Assembly: GCA_000403945.1 (NCBI GenBank) | Contig: APFI01000024.1 | Coordinates: 1-32,423 of the forward strand | Direction of reading: 5' to 3' | DNA from: Desulfovibrio sp. Dsv1 | Lineage (GTDB): Bacteria; Desulfobacterota; Desulfovibrionia; Desulfovibrionales; Desulfovibrionaceae | DNA length: 32,423 nt | Shown: in pieces, positions 7,513-14,711 of the stretch | How positions within the stretch are numbered: the stretch's first letter is position 1 | Layout of the letters: each line of letters opens with the position of its first letter | Program-made: the position numbers and the translations under genes | The notes under the pieces: model-generated | Told to the model about the DNA's origin: nothing | Seen by the model: only the letters and a program-made list of their open reading frames with translations | The model's database searches: none

Positions 7513-8520
7513 ATGGCTGACATCACGGTTACCGAGCACCTTCTGCTGCATCAAAAGCGCACACCGCAGGCGACAGGACAGTTTACCGGATTGCTGTATG
7601 ATCTGATTCTTTCCGGCAAATCCATTTCCCGCCGCATTAACAAGGCCGGTTTGCTGGATATTCTGGGCGGCACGGGTGAGGTCAATGTTCAGGGCGAAAA
7701 TGTCCAGAAAATGGACGCCATCGCCAACCGGATAATGATTTATCGTATGGAGCGCTGCGGCGCGCTTTGCGCCATGGGTTCCGAAGAAGATGCCGAACTT
7801 ATCCGCGTCAGTTCCGAATTCCCGCGCGGCGATTATATTCTGATCTTTGATCCTCTGGACGGTTCTTCCAATATTGACGTGAACATCAATGTCGGCACCA
7901 TCTTTTCCATTCTGCGCCGGCCCGAAGGGCATGCGGGCGAGGTGACGCTTGAGGAAGTGCTTCAGCCGGGTCTGCAGCAGGTGGGGGCGGGGTATATTCT
8001 GTACGGGCCGTCCACCATGCTGGTGCTCAGTACCGGTCAGGGTGTGCACGGCTTCACTCTGGATCCGGGCGTGGGAGAATTTCTGCTCTCCCATCCCGAC
8101 ATGCGTATTCCGGAACAGGGGCATATTTATTCCGTCAATGAAGGCTACTGGAAGTATTGGGACGACCCCACACGCGAAGCCGTAAACTGGTTCCACAATT
8201 GCGAGAGCCAAGACGGAAAACCTTATTCCTCCCGCTATGTGGGGGCGCTGGTGGCGGATTTTCACCGCACCCTGATTTATGGCGGCATCTACATGTATCC
8301 GTCGGATGTGAACAAACCCGACGGCAAGTTGCGCCTGATGTGTGAAGCCGCGCCACTCGCTTTTCTGGCGGAACATGCCGGTGGCAAGGCCAGCGACGGG
8401 CGGCGGCGCGTTCTGGAACGCAAGCCCGAGCGCCTGCACGCGCGTACGCCGCTGTTTATCGGTTCGCGCAAGGACGTGGAAGCCGTGGAGCGCATCTATG
8501 CCAAACATGCCCAAGCCTGA
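7513..8520 (+). CDS. fbp: Class I fructose-1,6-bisphosphatase
   Basis: A 335-residue cytosolic Mg-dependent phosphatase that turns fructose 1,6-bisphosphate into fructose 6-phosphate in gluconeogenesis. The metal/substrate motif FDPLDGSSNIDVN is intact. GSEEDAEL carries acidic metal ligands, and YVGALVADFHRTLIYGGIY and LRLMCEAAPLAFLAEHAGG are the family's C-terminal sequences. The length is normal for class I. AAGGAGG stands six bases before ATG 7513. tsaD follows after 28 bases, so the two may be cotranscribed. The opposing phosphofructokinase gene lies further on in this window (25673-26977). Confidence 0.96.
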   Translation: MADITVTEHLLLHQKRTPQATGQFTGLLYDLILSGKSISRRINKAGLLDILGGTGEVNVQGENVQKMDAIANRIMIYRMERCGALCAMGSEEDAELIRVSSEFPRGDYILIFDPLDGSSNIDVNINVGTIFSILRRPEGHAGEVTLEEVLQPGLQQVGAGYILYGPSTMLVLSTGQGVHGFTLDPGVGEFLLSHPDMRIPEQGHIYSVNEGYWKYWDDPTREAVNWFHNCESQDGKPYSSRYVGALVADFHRTLIYGGIYMYPSDVNKPDGKLRLMCEAAPLAFLAEHAGGKASDGRRRVLERKPERLHARTPLFIGSRKDVEAVERIYAKHAQA

Positions 8521-8548
8521 AGCCGTGGCGACACGGGAGCTGTGACCC

Positions 8549-9607
8549 ATGCTTTGCCTCGGCATTGAAAGTTCCTGTGATGAAACGGCTCTGGCTCTGG
8601 TGGAAGACGGCCGTCTGCTGGACTCGGTGCTGGCCAGCCAGGTAGACGTGCACGCCCTGTTCGGCGGGGTTGTGCCGGAATTGGCTTCGCGCGAGCATTA
8701 CCGCTATATTGGGCCGTTGTTTGACGAGCTTATGCACCGCTGCCAGCGGCGCGCTGCGGACATCAATCTTGTTTCCGTGGCGCGCGGCCCTGGCCTGCTG
8801 GGCAGCCTGCTGGTGGGCGTCGCCTTTGCCAAGGGGCTGGCCCTTGGCTTGGGTACGCGATTTTTGGGCATCAACCATTTGCACGCGCATTTGCTGGCTG
8901 TGGGGCTGGAACAAAAACTGACATTCCCCTGCCTAGGGCTGCTGGTTTCCGGAGGGCATACCCATATTTATCGGATGGAAGCGCCCTGGCGTTGTCTGCC
9001 TTTGGGCCGGACATTGGATGACGCTGCCGGAGAAGCCTTTGACAAGGTGGGCAAACTTTTGGGTCTGGCATATCCCGGCGGTCGTCTGATGGATGCTCTG
9101 GCTAGGGCTGGCAGGGCGGATGCCGGGCTTTTCCCACGCCCGTATCTTGACAACGACAATCTGGATTTCAGCTTCAGCGGTCTGAAAACGGCCGCCGCCG
9201 CCTACATAGAACATCACCTGGACGGGCGCTGGCCGCGTCCTCTGCAATGTGTCGAAGATGCGCCGCAGGTTCTGAGGGATTGCTGCGCATCCTTCAACCT
9301 GGCTGTGGTGGACACATTATGCGCCAAAGTGACGCGCGCCTTTGACCGCCAGCCGGACCTGCGCACGCTGATTGTGGCCGGAGGGGTAGCCGCCAATACC
9401 CTGTTGCGTGAACGCTTGAAAGAGCTTATGCGGCGGCGCGGCGGCGGAATTCTCGCGCCGGGTTCAGCCCTGTGCACGGACAATGCGGCCATGACGGCCT
9501 ATGCCGGATGGCTGCTGGGCCAGGCCGGTTTTCATCATGATCTGCGCATGGAAACCATTCCGCGCGGCAGAGTGGTGCCGGAGGATATACTGTGCCGCGC
9601 GGAATAG
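8549..9607 (+). CDS. tsaD: tRNA N6-threonylcarbamoyladenosine transferase TsaD
   Basis: A 352-residue ASKHA-fold metal enzyme that transfers the threonylcarbamoyl group from TC-AMP to A37 of ANN-decoding tRNAs, with TsaB and TsaE. The N-terminal LGIESSCDET is the family hallmark. The metal-binding H-x3-H is in NHLHAHLLAV, followed by LLVSGGHTHIY. The nucleotide-binding glycine loops include AGGVAANTLLRERL, and ALCTDNAAMTAYAG lies near the end. The length is normal. A GGGAG lies upstream of ATG 8549. Its partners are not in the window. Confidence 0.96.
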   Translation: MLCLGIESSCDETALALVEDGRLLDSVLASQVDVHALFGGVVPELASREHYRYIGPLFDELMHRCQRRAADINLVSVARGPGLLGSLLVGVAFAKGLALGLGTRFLGINHLHAHLLAVGLEQKLTFPCLGLLVSGGHTHIYRMEAPWRCLPLGRTLDDAAGEAFDKVGKLLGLAYPGGRLMDALARAGRADAGLFPRPYLDNDNLDFSFSGLKTAAAAYIEHHLDGRWPRPLQCVEDAPQVLRDCCASFNLAVVDTLCAKVTRAFDRQPDLRTLIVAGGVAANTLLRERLKELMRRRGGGILAPGSALCTDNAAMTAYAGWLLGQAGFHHDLRMETIPRGRVVPEDILCRAE

Positions 9608-9647
9608 CCGCAAATCGGGGAAAACCGCCTGAATGGCGCGGATTATC

Positions 9648-9676
9648 TTGACACCAGTGCGTTAGAAATCTACTCT
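9648..9676 (+). promoter_or_regulatory. Sigma70-type promoter for trxA-trxB-bamD
   Basis: A perfect -35 TTGACA (9648-9653), a 17-base spacer and -10 TACTCT (9671-9676) lie in the gap between tsaD and trxA. Transcription would start near 9683, giving a leader of about 110 bases. The assignment is by consensus only. Confidence 0.7.
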
Positions 9677-9795
9677 CTGCCAGTACAGACACGGTCGCGG
9701 CGCATTGCCACCCCGCCTGCACAATGCGCGTCACGCGGCCTAGTATTGTTGCGCCGTCTCACGCGACGCCAAGAGCAACCTAAGGAGTAATTAAT

Positions 9796-10119
9796 ATGGC
9801 TGAACAGGTCACTGACGCCACTTTTGAAAGTCTAGTTCTCAAATCCGATCTGCCGGTTCTGCTTGATTTCTGGGCTCCTTGGTGCGGTCCTTGCCGCGCG
9901 GTGGGGCCCATCATTGACGAACTTGCCAAGGAATATGAACGCAAGGTGCGTGTGGTTAAAATGAATGTGGATGAAAATCCCGCCACACCCGCCAAATTCG
10001 GTATCCGCGCTATTCCCACACTGGTGCTTTTCAAAAACGGCGAGACAGTGGAACAAATCACCGGCGCCGTCACCAAGGTGGCCATGAAGGAACTGCTTGA
10101 CTCAAAGGCTCTGGCATGA
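9796..10119 (+). CDS. trxA: Thioredoxin
   Basis: A 107-residue cytosolic thiol-disulfide reductant with the classic active site WAPWCGPC at about residues 29-36, and the cis-Pro loop IRAIPTLVLFKNG. Its length and fold pattern are those of TrxA. AAGGAG stands eight bases before ATG 9796. The stop overlaps the trxB start (ATGA), so thioredoxin and its reductase are made from one coupled message, under the promoter at 9648-9676. Confidence 0.97.
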   Translation: MAEQVTDATFESLVLKSDLPVLLDFWAPWCGPCRAVGPIIDELAKEYERKVRVVKMNVDENPATPAKFGIRAIPTLVLFKNGETVEQITGAVTKVAMKELLDSKALA

Positions 10120-11045
10120 AGTTGTATGATGCCGTTGTTATCGGCGGCGGACCAGCCGGCATAACAGCTGCCATGTATCTGGCGCGCTCCGGTTGTTCAG
10201 TTTCTCTCTTTGAGCAACTGACGCCGGGCGGCCAAGTCCTGCAGACCGAATCCCTTGAAAATTATCCCGGCTATCCCCAGGGCATCAAGGGGTATGAGCT
10301 GGCTGATCTTTTTGCCGCTCATCTGGATGGCCTCGACATTGATCGGCCTGCCGGCGCCGTGGAATCCGTTTCCGGCACGGCGGGCCGGTTCAATGTGCGC
10401 GCCGGTGGAGAAAAAGAGTACGCCGCCAGAACGGTGCTCGTCTGCTCCGGGGCGCGTCATCGCCAGTTGGGCCTGGATAACGAAGACAAACTGGTGGGAC
10501 GGGGCGTTTCCTATTGCGCCTTGTGCGACGGAAACTTCTTCCGCGGACAGACTGTGGCGGTGGTGGGTGGCGGCAACGCGGCCCTGGAAGAGTCGCTGTA
10601 TCTTGCTAAAATAGTGGGCAAGCTGCATCTGATCCACCGCCGGGAAGGCTTTCGTGGGCTCAAGGTCTACCGGGACAGGCTGGAAAGCATGACCGACAAG
10701 GTGCAAATCCGCCGCAGCACGGTCATCACGAGCCTGAAGGGTGAGGATCATCTGACGGGGCTCAGTCTGCGCAATGTCCAAAGCGGTGTGGAGGAAGAAC
10801 TCCCGGTGGACGGGCTTTTCGTCTACGTGGGTTTTGCTCCGGTGACCTCTTTTCTGCCTGTGGAGCTCCAGCGGAACGACCAGGGCTTTATTGTGACGGA
10901 TACGGAAATGCGCACAAATATTCCCGGTATTTTTGCCGCCGGGGATATTCGCTCCAAACTCTGCCGTCAGGTAATCACCGCTACCGGTGACGGCGCAACG
11001 GCTGCGCAAGCGGCTTTTGTTTTTTTGGAACAGCTCCATGCATAA
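10116..11045 (+). CDS. trxB: Thioredoxin reductase
   Basis: A 309-residue FAD- and NAD(P)H-dependent flavoprotein that reduces thioredoxin. The FAD-binding site is GGGPAGITAAMYLARSG near the N-terminus. The redox pair is CALCDG (family consensus CATCDG), the NAD(P)H-binding region is VAVVGGGNAALEESLYLA, and the C-terminal FAD motif is GIFAAGDIRSKLCRQVITA. Low-molecular-weight, two-domain type of normal length. The start overlaps trxA by four bases, and the end overlaps bamD by eight. Confidence 0.97.
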   Translation: MKLYDAVVIGGGPAGITAAMYLARSGCSVSLFEQLTPGGQVLQTESLENYPGYPQGIKGYELADLFAAHLDGLDIDRPAGAVESVSGTAGRFNVRAGGEKEYAARTVLVCSGARHRQLGLDNEDKLVGRGVSYCALCDGNFFRGQTVAVVGGGNAALEESLYLAKIVGKLHLIHRREGFRGLKVYRDRLESMTDKVQIRRSTVITSLKGEDHLTGLSLRNVQSGVEEELPVDGLFVYVGFAPVTSFLPVELQRNDQGFIVTDTEMRTNIPGIFAAGDIRSKLCRQVITATGDGATAAQAAFVFLEQLHA

Positions 11046-11769
11046 AAAACTGCTTCGCTGCCTTGCGCTTGCCTTCAGTTTGTTTGCCGTCTCCGGTTGC
11101 GGCATCATCGACATGATTTACCTGCCGCCGGCTGAAGATACGGCCCAGGAAATCTTCGAAGCCGCTAACGACGCCATGAGTGAAAAGAACTATGTGCGCG
11201 CCGTGGAGCTGTACAACAAATTACGCGACGCCTATCCATTCAGTCCCTACACCATTGACGCTGAACTTTCGCTGGGCGACGCCTATTTTCTGGATGAAGA
11301 ATACGATCTGGCCGCTGAAACCTACAAGGACTTCGAGTCGCTCCACCCCCGTCATGAAGCCATTCCCTATGTGTTGTACCAGACAGGCATGTCGCTCATG
11401 AAGCAGTTCCGCTCCATTGACCGGGCCACCACGGAACTGCAGGAAGCCTACGATTACTTTAACCGTCTCCGCCAGATGTACCCTGATTCTTCCTATGCCA
11501 AGGGCGCGGAAGAGCATATGCAGACCTGCCGCAAACTCATGGCTGAGCACGAGCTGTATATCGCCGACGTGTTCTGGCACATGAAGAAGTACGGCCCGGC
11601 TTGGCGGCGGTATGAATTCATCATGGAAAACTTCAAGGATGTGGCGGAAGTGGCAGAACACGCCAAGGAAAAGGGACTGGCCGCCTACCACAGCTACCGC
11701 GAGGAACATGCCAGAGAGACGCGCGAAAAGCGTCAGGGATCTTGGCGGCAGTGGTTCACTTGGTTGTAA
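11038..11769 (+). CDS. bamD: Outer membrane assembly lipoprotein BamD
   Basis: A 243-residue lipoprotein of the BamD/ComL/YfiO family, part of the beta-barrel assembly complex on the inner face of the outer membrane. The signal is MHKKLLRCLALAFSLFAVSG followed by the lipidated Cys (lipobox AVSGC). TPR-like helices follow: AAETYKDFESLHPRHEAIPY, RLRQMYPDSSYAKGAEEHM and the C-terminal ADVFWHMKKYGPAWRRYEFI region are characteristic. I chose the ATG at 11038, inside the end of trxB, because the signal peptide starts there; an in-frame start at 10987 would spoil it. A strong terminator follows. Linkage of bamD to the thioredoxin pair is a local arrangement with no obvious functional logic. Confidence 0.92.
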   Translation: MHKKLLRCLALAFSLFAVSGCGIIDMIYLPPAEDTAQEIFEAANDAMSEKNYVRAVELYNKLRDAYPFSPYTIDAELSLGDAYFLDEEYDLAAETYKDFESLHPRHEAIPYVLYQTGMSLMKQFRSIDRATTELQEAYDYFNRLRQMYPDSSYAKGAEEHMQTCRKLMAEHELYIADVFWHMKKYGPAWRRYEFIMENFKDVAEVAEHAKEKGLAAYHSYREEHARETREKRQGSWRQWFTWL

Positions 11770-11789
11770 TTGCGGCAAAGCAGCAAAAG

Positions 11790-11811
11790 AGCCCCTTCGG
11801 GGGCTTTTTTT
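11790..11811 (+). terminator. Strong intrinsic terminator after bamD
   Basis: A perfect AGCCCC-TTCG-GGGGCT hairpin (11790-11805) with a stable tetraloop is followed by seven T. It ends only 13 bases before the next start codon. Confidence 0.93.
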
Positions 11812-11824
11812 ATAGGGAGTATTC

Positions 11825-13291
11825 ATGAAAAATCTCCGGCACGAAGACGGCGCCGCCGAAAAGAATCGCGCCGCGCTGATTTCGCTGGTCGCGGCCCTTG
11901 CCCTGACAGCCCTGAAACTCACGGTGGGTCTGTATACCAGTAGTCTGGGTATTCTTTCCGAAGCGCTGCACAGCGGCCTCGACTTGCTGGCGGCGGCCAT
12001 GACCCTGGCGGCGGTACGCATTTCTGCCCGCCCGGCCGACATCCGCCATCCCTACGGGCACGGCAGGATCGAGAACCTTTCCGCCTTGGCGGAGACTCTG
12101 CTGCTGTTCCTGACCTGCCTCTGGGTGGTTTATGAAGGCATACAGCGGCTGTTGGACGGCGTCAGCCCCGTTACCCCATCGCTCTGGGGTGTGGCCGTTA
12201 TGGCCGTTTCCATGAGCATTGACGTCAATCGGGTGCGCATTTTGCGAAAGGTGGCCCGGCGGTACAAGAGCCAAGCCCTGGAGGCCGACGCCCTGCATTT
12301 CTCCACAGACGTTCTTTCCTCGGCGGTGGTGCTGGTCGGCGTGCTGGCCGTGTGGGGGGCCGCCGCCCTGAATCTGCCGGAGCCGCTCTACCGGGTGCTG
12401 GCCCAGGCCGACACGGTGGCGGCCCTGGTAGTGGCCTTGCTCATCTTTCGCGCCAGCCTGCGCATGGCTGCGGAATCCATCAACACCTTGATGGATTCCG
12501 GGTCCACCAAGGAGCGGAAGGCTGTCGCCAAAGCCGTTCGAAAAGTGCCGGGCATCACGGCCGTGCGGCGGGTGCGCCTGCGCAACAGCGGCCCGCAGGC
12601 CTTTGTGGATTTGACTGTGGGCGTGGATCCGGGCATTCGTGTCCGTGACGGACACAGGCTGGCCCATGAAGCGGAGCAGGCTGTGGCTGCCATTTTGCCG
12701 GGCGCGGACGTATGCGTGCATGTGGAACCAATGAGCGCCCGCGCCGGGAAAGACGACAATCCCTTTTCCCTGGTGCAGCGCATGGCCTCGGAACACGGCT
12801 TCGCGGTGCATAATGTGCATGTGCTGCACACCGGAGGATTGTTCCATATGGAACTGCATGTGGAACTGCCCGGCGACCTGCCGTATGCCGAAGCCTACGC
12901 ACGGGTGTATCCCTTTGAGGATGACCTGCGTCAGGCGCTGCCCGGCGTGGAAGTGGTCAGCCACCTGGAGCCTGAGGGCGCGGCCAGCGCGCTGCACGCC
13001 GGAGCCGCTATATCCGTGCCTCTGGCCGAGCTGGCCTGGCGGGAAGTGCGGTTGGCGGTGGAAAAAGAACCTTTACTCCGCGATCCGCACAAATTCTCCA
13101 CCTACGAATTGCCGGAGCAAGGCATCTGCATTTCTTTTCACTGCGGTATCAGTGGCGAACTGAGCGTGGAAGAAGTCCACAACCTCTGCGTGCGCCTGGA
13201 AAAACGGTTGCGCGTCGCCGTGCCGGCTCTGGGCAGGATTATTGTTCACGTGGAACCGGACGTCGCCATGTCAGAGCAACAGGCGGACTGA
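11825..13291 (+). CDS. Cation diffusion facilitator transporter with extended C-terminus
   Basis: A 488-residue inner-membrane CDF exporter, probably for Zn(II) or a similar divalent metal in exchange for protons. Six hydrophobic helices fill residues of about 15-215. The transport-site residues are H49/D53 (HSGLD, helix 2) and HFSTD (helix 5), an HD-HD pattern that the family links to zinc. HPYGHGRIENLSALAE is the second conserved metal region. The cytoplasmic part is about twice the usual length: beyond the first dimerisation domain (KAVRKVPGITAVRRVRLRN) there are two further similar stretches, including HNVHVLHTGGLFHMELHVEL and another ending RIIVHVEP. GGGAG precedes ATG 11825. Metal choice is inferred. 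Confidence 0.88.
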   Translation: MKNLRHEDGAAEKNRAALISLVAALALTALKLTVGLYTSSLGILSEALHSGLDLLAAAMTLAAVRISARPADIRHPYGHGRIENLSALAETLLLFLTCLWVVYEGIQRLLDGVSPVTPSLWGVAVMAVSMSIDVNRVRILRKVARRYKSQALEADALHFSTDVLSSAVVLVGVLAVWGAAALNLPEPLYRVLAQADTVAALVVALLIFRASLRMAAESINTLMDSGSTKERKAVAKAVRKVPGITAVRRVRLRNSGPQAFVDLTVGVDPGIRVRDGHRLAHEAEQAVAAILPGADVCVHVEPMSARAGKDDNPFSLVQRMASEHGFAVHNVHVLHTGGLFHMELHVELPGDLPYAEAYARVYPFEDDLRQALPGVEVVSHLEPEGAASALHAGAAISVPLAELAWREVRLAVEKEPLLRDPHKFSTYELPEQGICISFHCGISGELSVEEVHNLCVRLEKRLRVAVPALGRIIVHVEPDVAMSEQQAD

Positions 13292-13304
13292 GCCTGTCCG
13301 AGCG

Positions 13305-13922
13305 TCATTCCGCTGTCGCCGGCATACTGCCGCCATCCGTAATGGCGGGGTCGGCTGCCGCCGCGATTAGCGCACGCCAGAGTTCCTTCATGCCCAGACG
13401 GCTGCTGGAGGAGGTCAGCACAGGCCTGACAGCCAGCAGAGCCTGCCACTCCTTATGTCGTGAAGCGCGTTCGCGCTGGCTGCATTTGTCGGCTTTTGTC
13501 AGTACGGGCAGCAAGGGCAGGCGGCAGATGCGGGCAAAGGAAGCCAGCTCGAGGTCAATCTTCTGCGGGGGTAAACGGCAATCCAGCAGCAAAGCCAGAG
13601 TCTTGAGTGTCTTGCAGTCTGTGAGATAGTGCTCCAGCAGTTTCGCCCAGTTGCGTCGCTCCTCGTGGCTGGCCCTAGCGTACCCGTAGCCGGGCAGATC
13701 CACCAGATAAAAATTCTGCGGCTCCACTTTGTAAAAATTGACGGAACGCGTTTTCCCCGGCGTGGCGCTGACCTTGGCCAGTTTTTTACGCCCGGCCAAG
13801 ACGTTGATCAGGGAAGATTTACCTACATTGGAGCGCCCGGCCAGAGCGATCTGCGCCTCAGGCAGGGCCAGAAGCTGATCCAGTGTATAGGCTGTTGTTT
13901 CCAGGGTAAGGCTGACAGCCAT
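13305..13922 (-). CDS. engB: Ribosome-biogenesis GTPase EngB (YsxC/YihA)
   Basis: A 205-residue TRAFAC GTPase needed for 50S subunit assembly. The GTP-binding motifs appear in order: G1 AGRSNVGKSS, G2 TPGKTRSVNFY, G3 DLPGYGYA, G4 TKADK. The length is normal for EngB. I chose ATG 13922, with GAGG five bases upstream; an in-frame start at 13979 adds a tail not seen in the family. It converges on the CDF gene with 13 bases between stops, and no terminator is visible between them. Confidence 0.94.
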   Translation of the reverse strand: MAVSLTLETTAYTLDQLLALPEAQIALAGRSNVGKSSLINVLAGRKKLAKVSATPGKTRSVNFYKVEPQNFYLVDLPGYGYARASHEERRNWAKLLEHYLTDCKTLKTLALLLDCRLPPQKIDLELASFARICRLPLLPVLTKADKCSQRERASRHKEWQALLAVRPVLTSSSSRLGMKELWRALIAAAADPAITDGGSMPATAE

Positions 13923-13954
13923 ATAAACCTCATGTAAAACTTGAATTTTCAATC

Positions 13955-13986
13955 TTGACAAGCGGACATTTTTCCACAAGTATATT
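13955..13986 (+). promoter_or_regulatory. Possible promoter for efp-ftsK-lolA
   Basis: A perfect TTGACA (13955-13960) lies in the gap between engB and efp. The best -10 match, TATATT (13981-13986), is 20 bases away, which is longer than usual, so this is a weak call. Confidence 0.35.
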
Positions 13987-14117
13987 CAATTCAGAACAAC
14001 GAGCGTTTGTGGAAGCCCACGTCCGCCATACGGTAGCCGTTCTCGCGCCGCTTGGCAATTGAGATCGGCGTTATCTTCGTCCATACAGAACATGCTGCGG
14101 CATGGCAGGAGGAACGC

Positions 14118-14675
14118 ATGTATTCAACCACCGACTTTCGCAAGGGCCTCAAGATCGAAGTGGAGGGCATTCCTTACGAAATAGTGGATTTTCAGCATTT
14201 CAAGCCCGGCAAGGGCGGGGCCATGGTCCGCACCAAGCTGCGTAACATCCTCACCGGACGCATGCAGGACATCACCTTCCGTTCCGGTGAAAAGGTCGGC
14301 AAGCCCGACTTGGAAACCCGTGACATGCAGTTCCTCTATCGCCAGGACGACGAGCTGATTTTCATGGATATGACCAACTATGAGCAGTTGCAGATGGCTG
14401 CCACTTCCACCGGCGGCAAGGAAGGCTTCCTCAAGGACGGGCAGGAATGCCGCGTGTTGCTCTACAAGGGCAGCCCCCTAGATATCGACATCCCGCTGAG
14501 CCTGGTACTGGAAGTTACGGAAACCGAACCCGGCGCCAGGGGCGACACGGTGAGCAACGTCACCAAGGCCGCCAAATTGGAAACCGGCATCACGGTGCAG
14601 GTGCCGATTTTCGTGAACACCGGCGACCGGATCAAGATGGACACCCGCACCAAGGAATATTTGGGGCGGGAATGA
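14118..14675 (+). CDS. efp: Elongation factor P
   Basis: A 185-residue translation factor that binds between the P and E sites and relieves stalling at polyproline stretches. The N-terminal KOW-like domain is followed by two OB-type domains. MYSTTDFRKGLKIEVEG is the typical start. The modifiable lysine is K32 in FKPGKGGA, compatible with lysylation by EpmA/EpmB or with an unmodified factor, and not with arginine rhamnosylation. The C-terminal GDRIKMDTRTKEYLGRE is the family end. ATG 14118 has GGAGG upstream and replaces an in-frame start at 14052. Its TGA is followed in the same frame by ftsK. Confidence 0.97.
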   Translation: MYSTTDFRKGLKIEVEGIPYEIVDFQHFKPGKGGAMVRTKLRNILTGRMQDITFRSGEKVGKPDLETRDMQFLYRQDDELIFMDMTNYEQLQMAATSTGGKEGFLKDGQECRVLLYKGSPLDIDIPLSLVLEVTETEPGARGDTVSNVTKAAKLETGITVQVPIFVNTGDRIKMDTRTKEYLGRE

Positions 14676-14694
14676 TTTCAGCAGTTCTCTGTCC

Positions 14695-14711
14695 GGGAGG
14701 GTAGCTCTACG
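14695..14711 (+). promoter_or_regulatory. Ribosome binding site deciding the ftsK start
   Basis: GGGAGGG (14695-14701) is spaced seven bases from ACG (14709-14711). No other strong Shine-Dalgarno precedes the first membrane helix, which is why ACG is preferred over GTG 14826. Confidence 0.6.

Noticed and set aside
11810..12997. 395-codon minus-strand frame opposite the CDF gene
   Set aside because: It is a shadow of the transporter; rich in His, Gln and Gly without recognisable domains.
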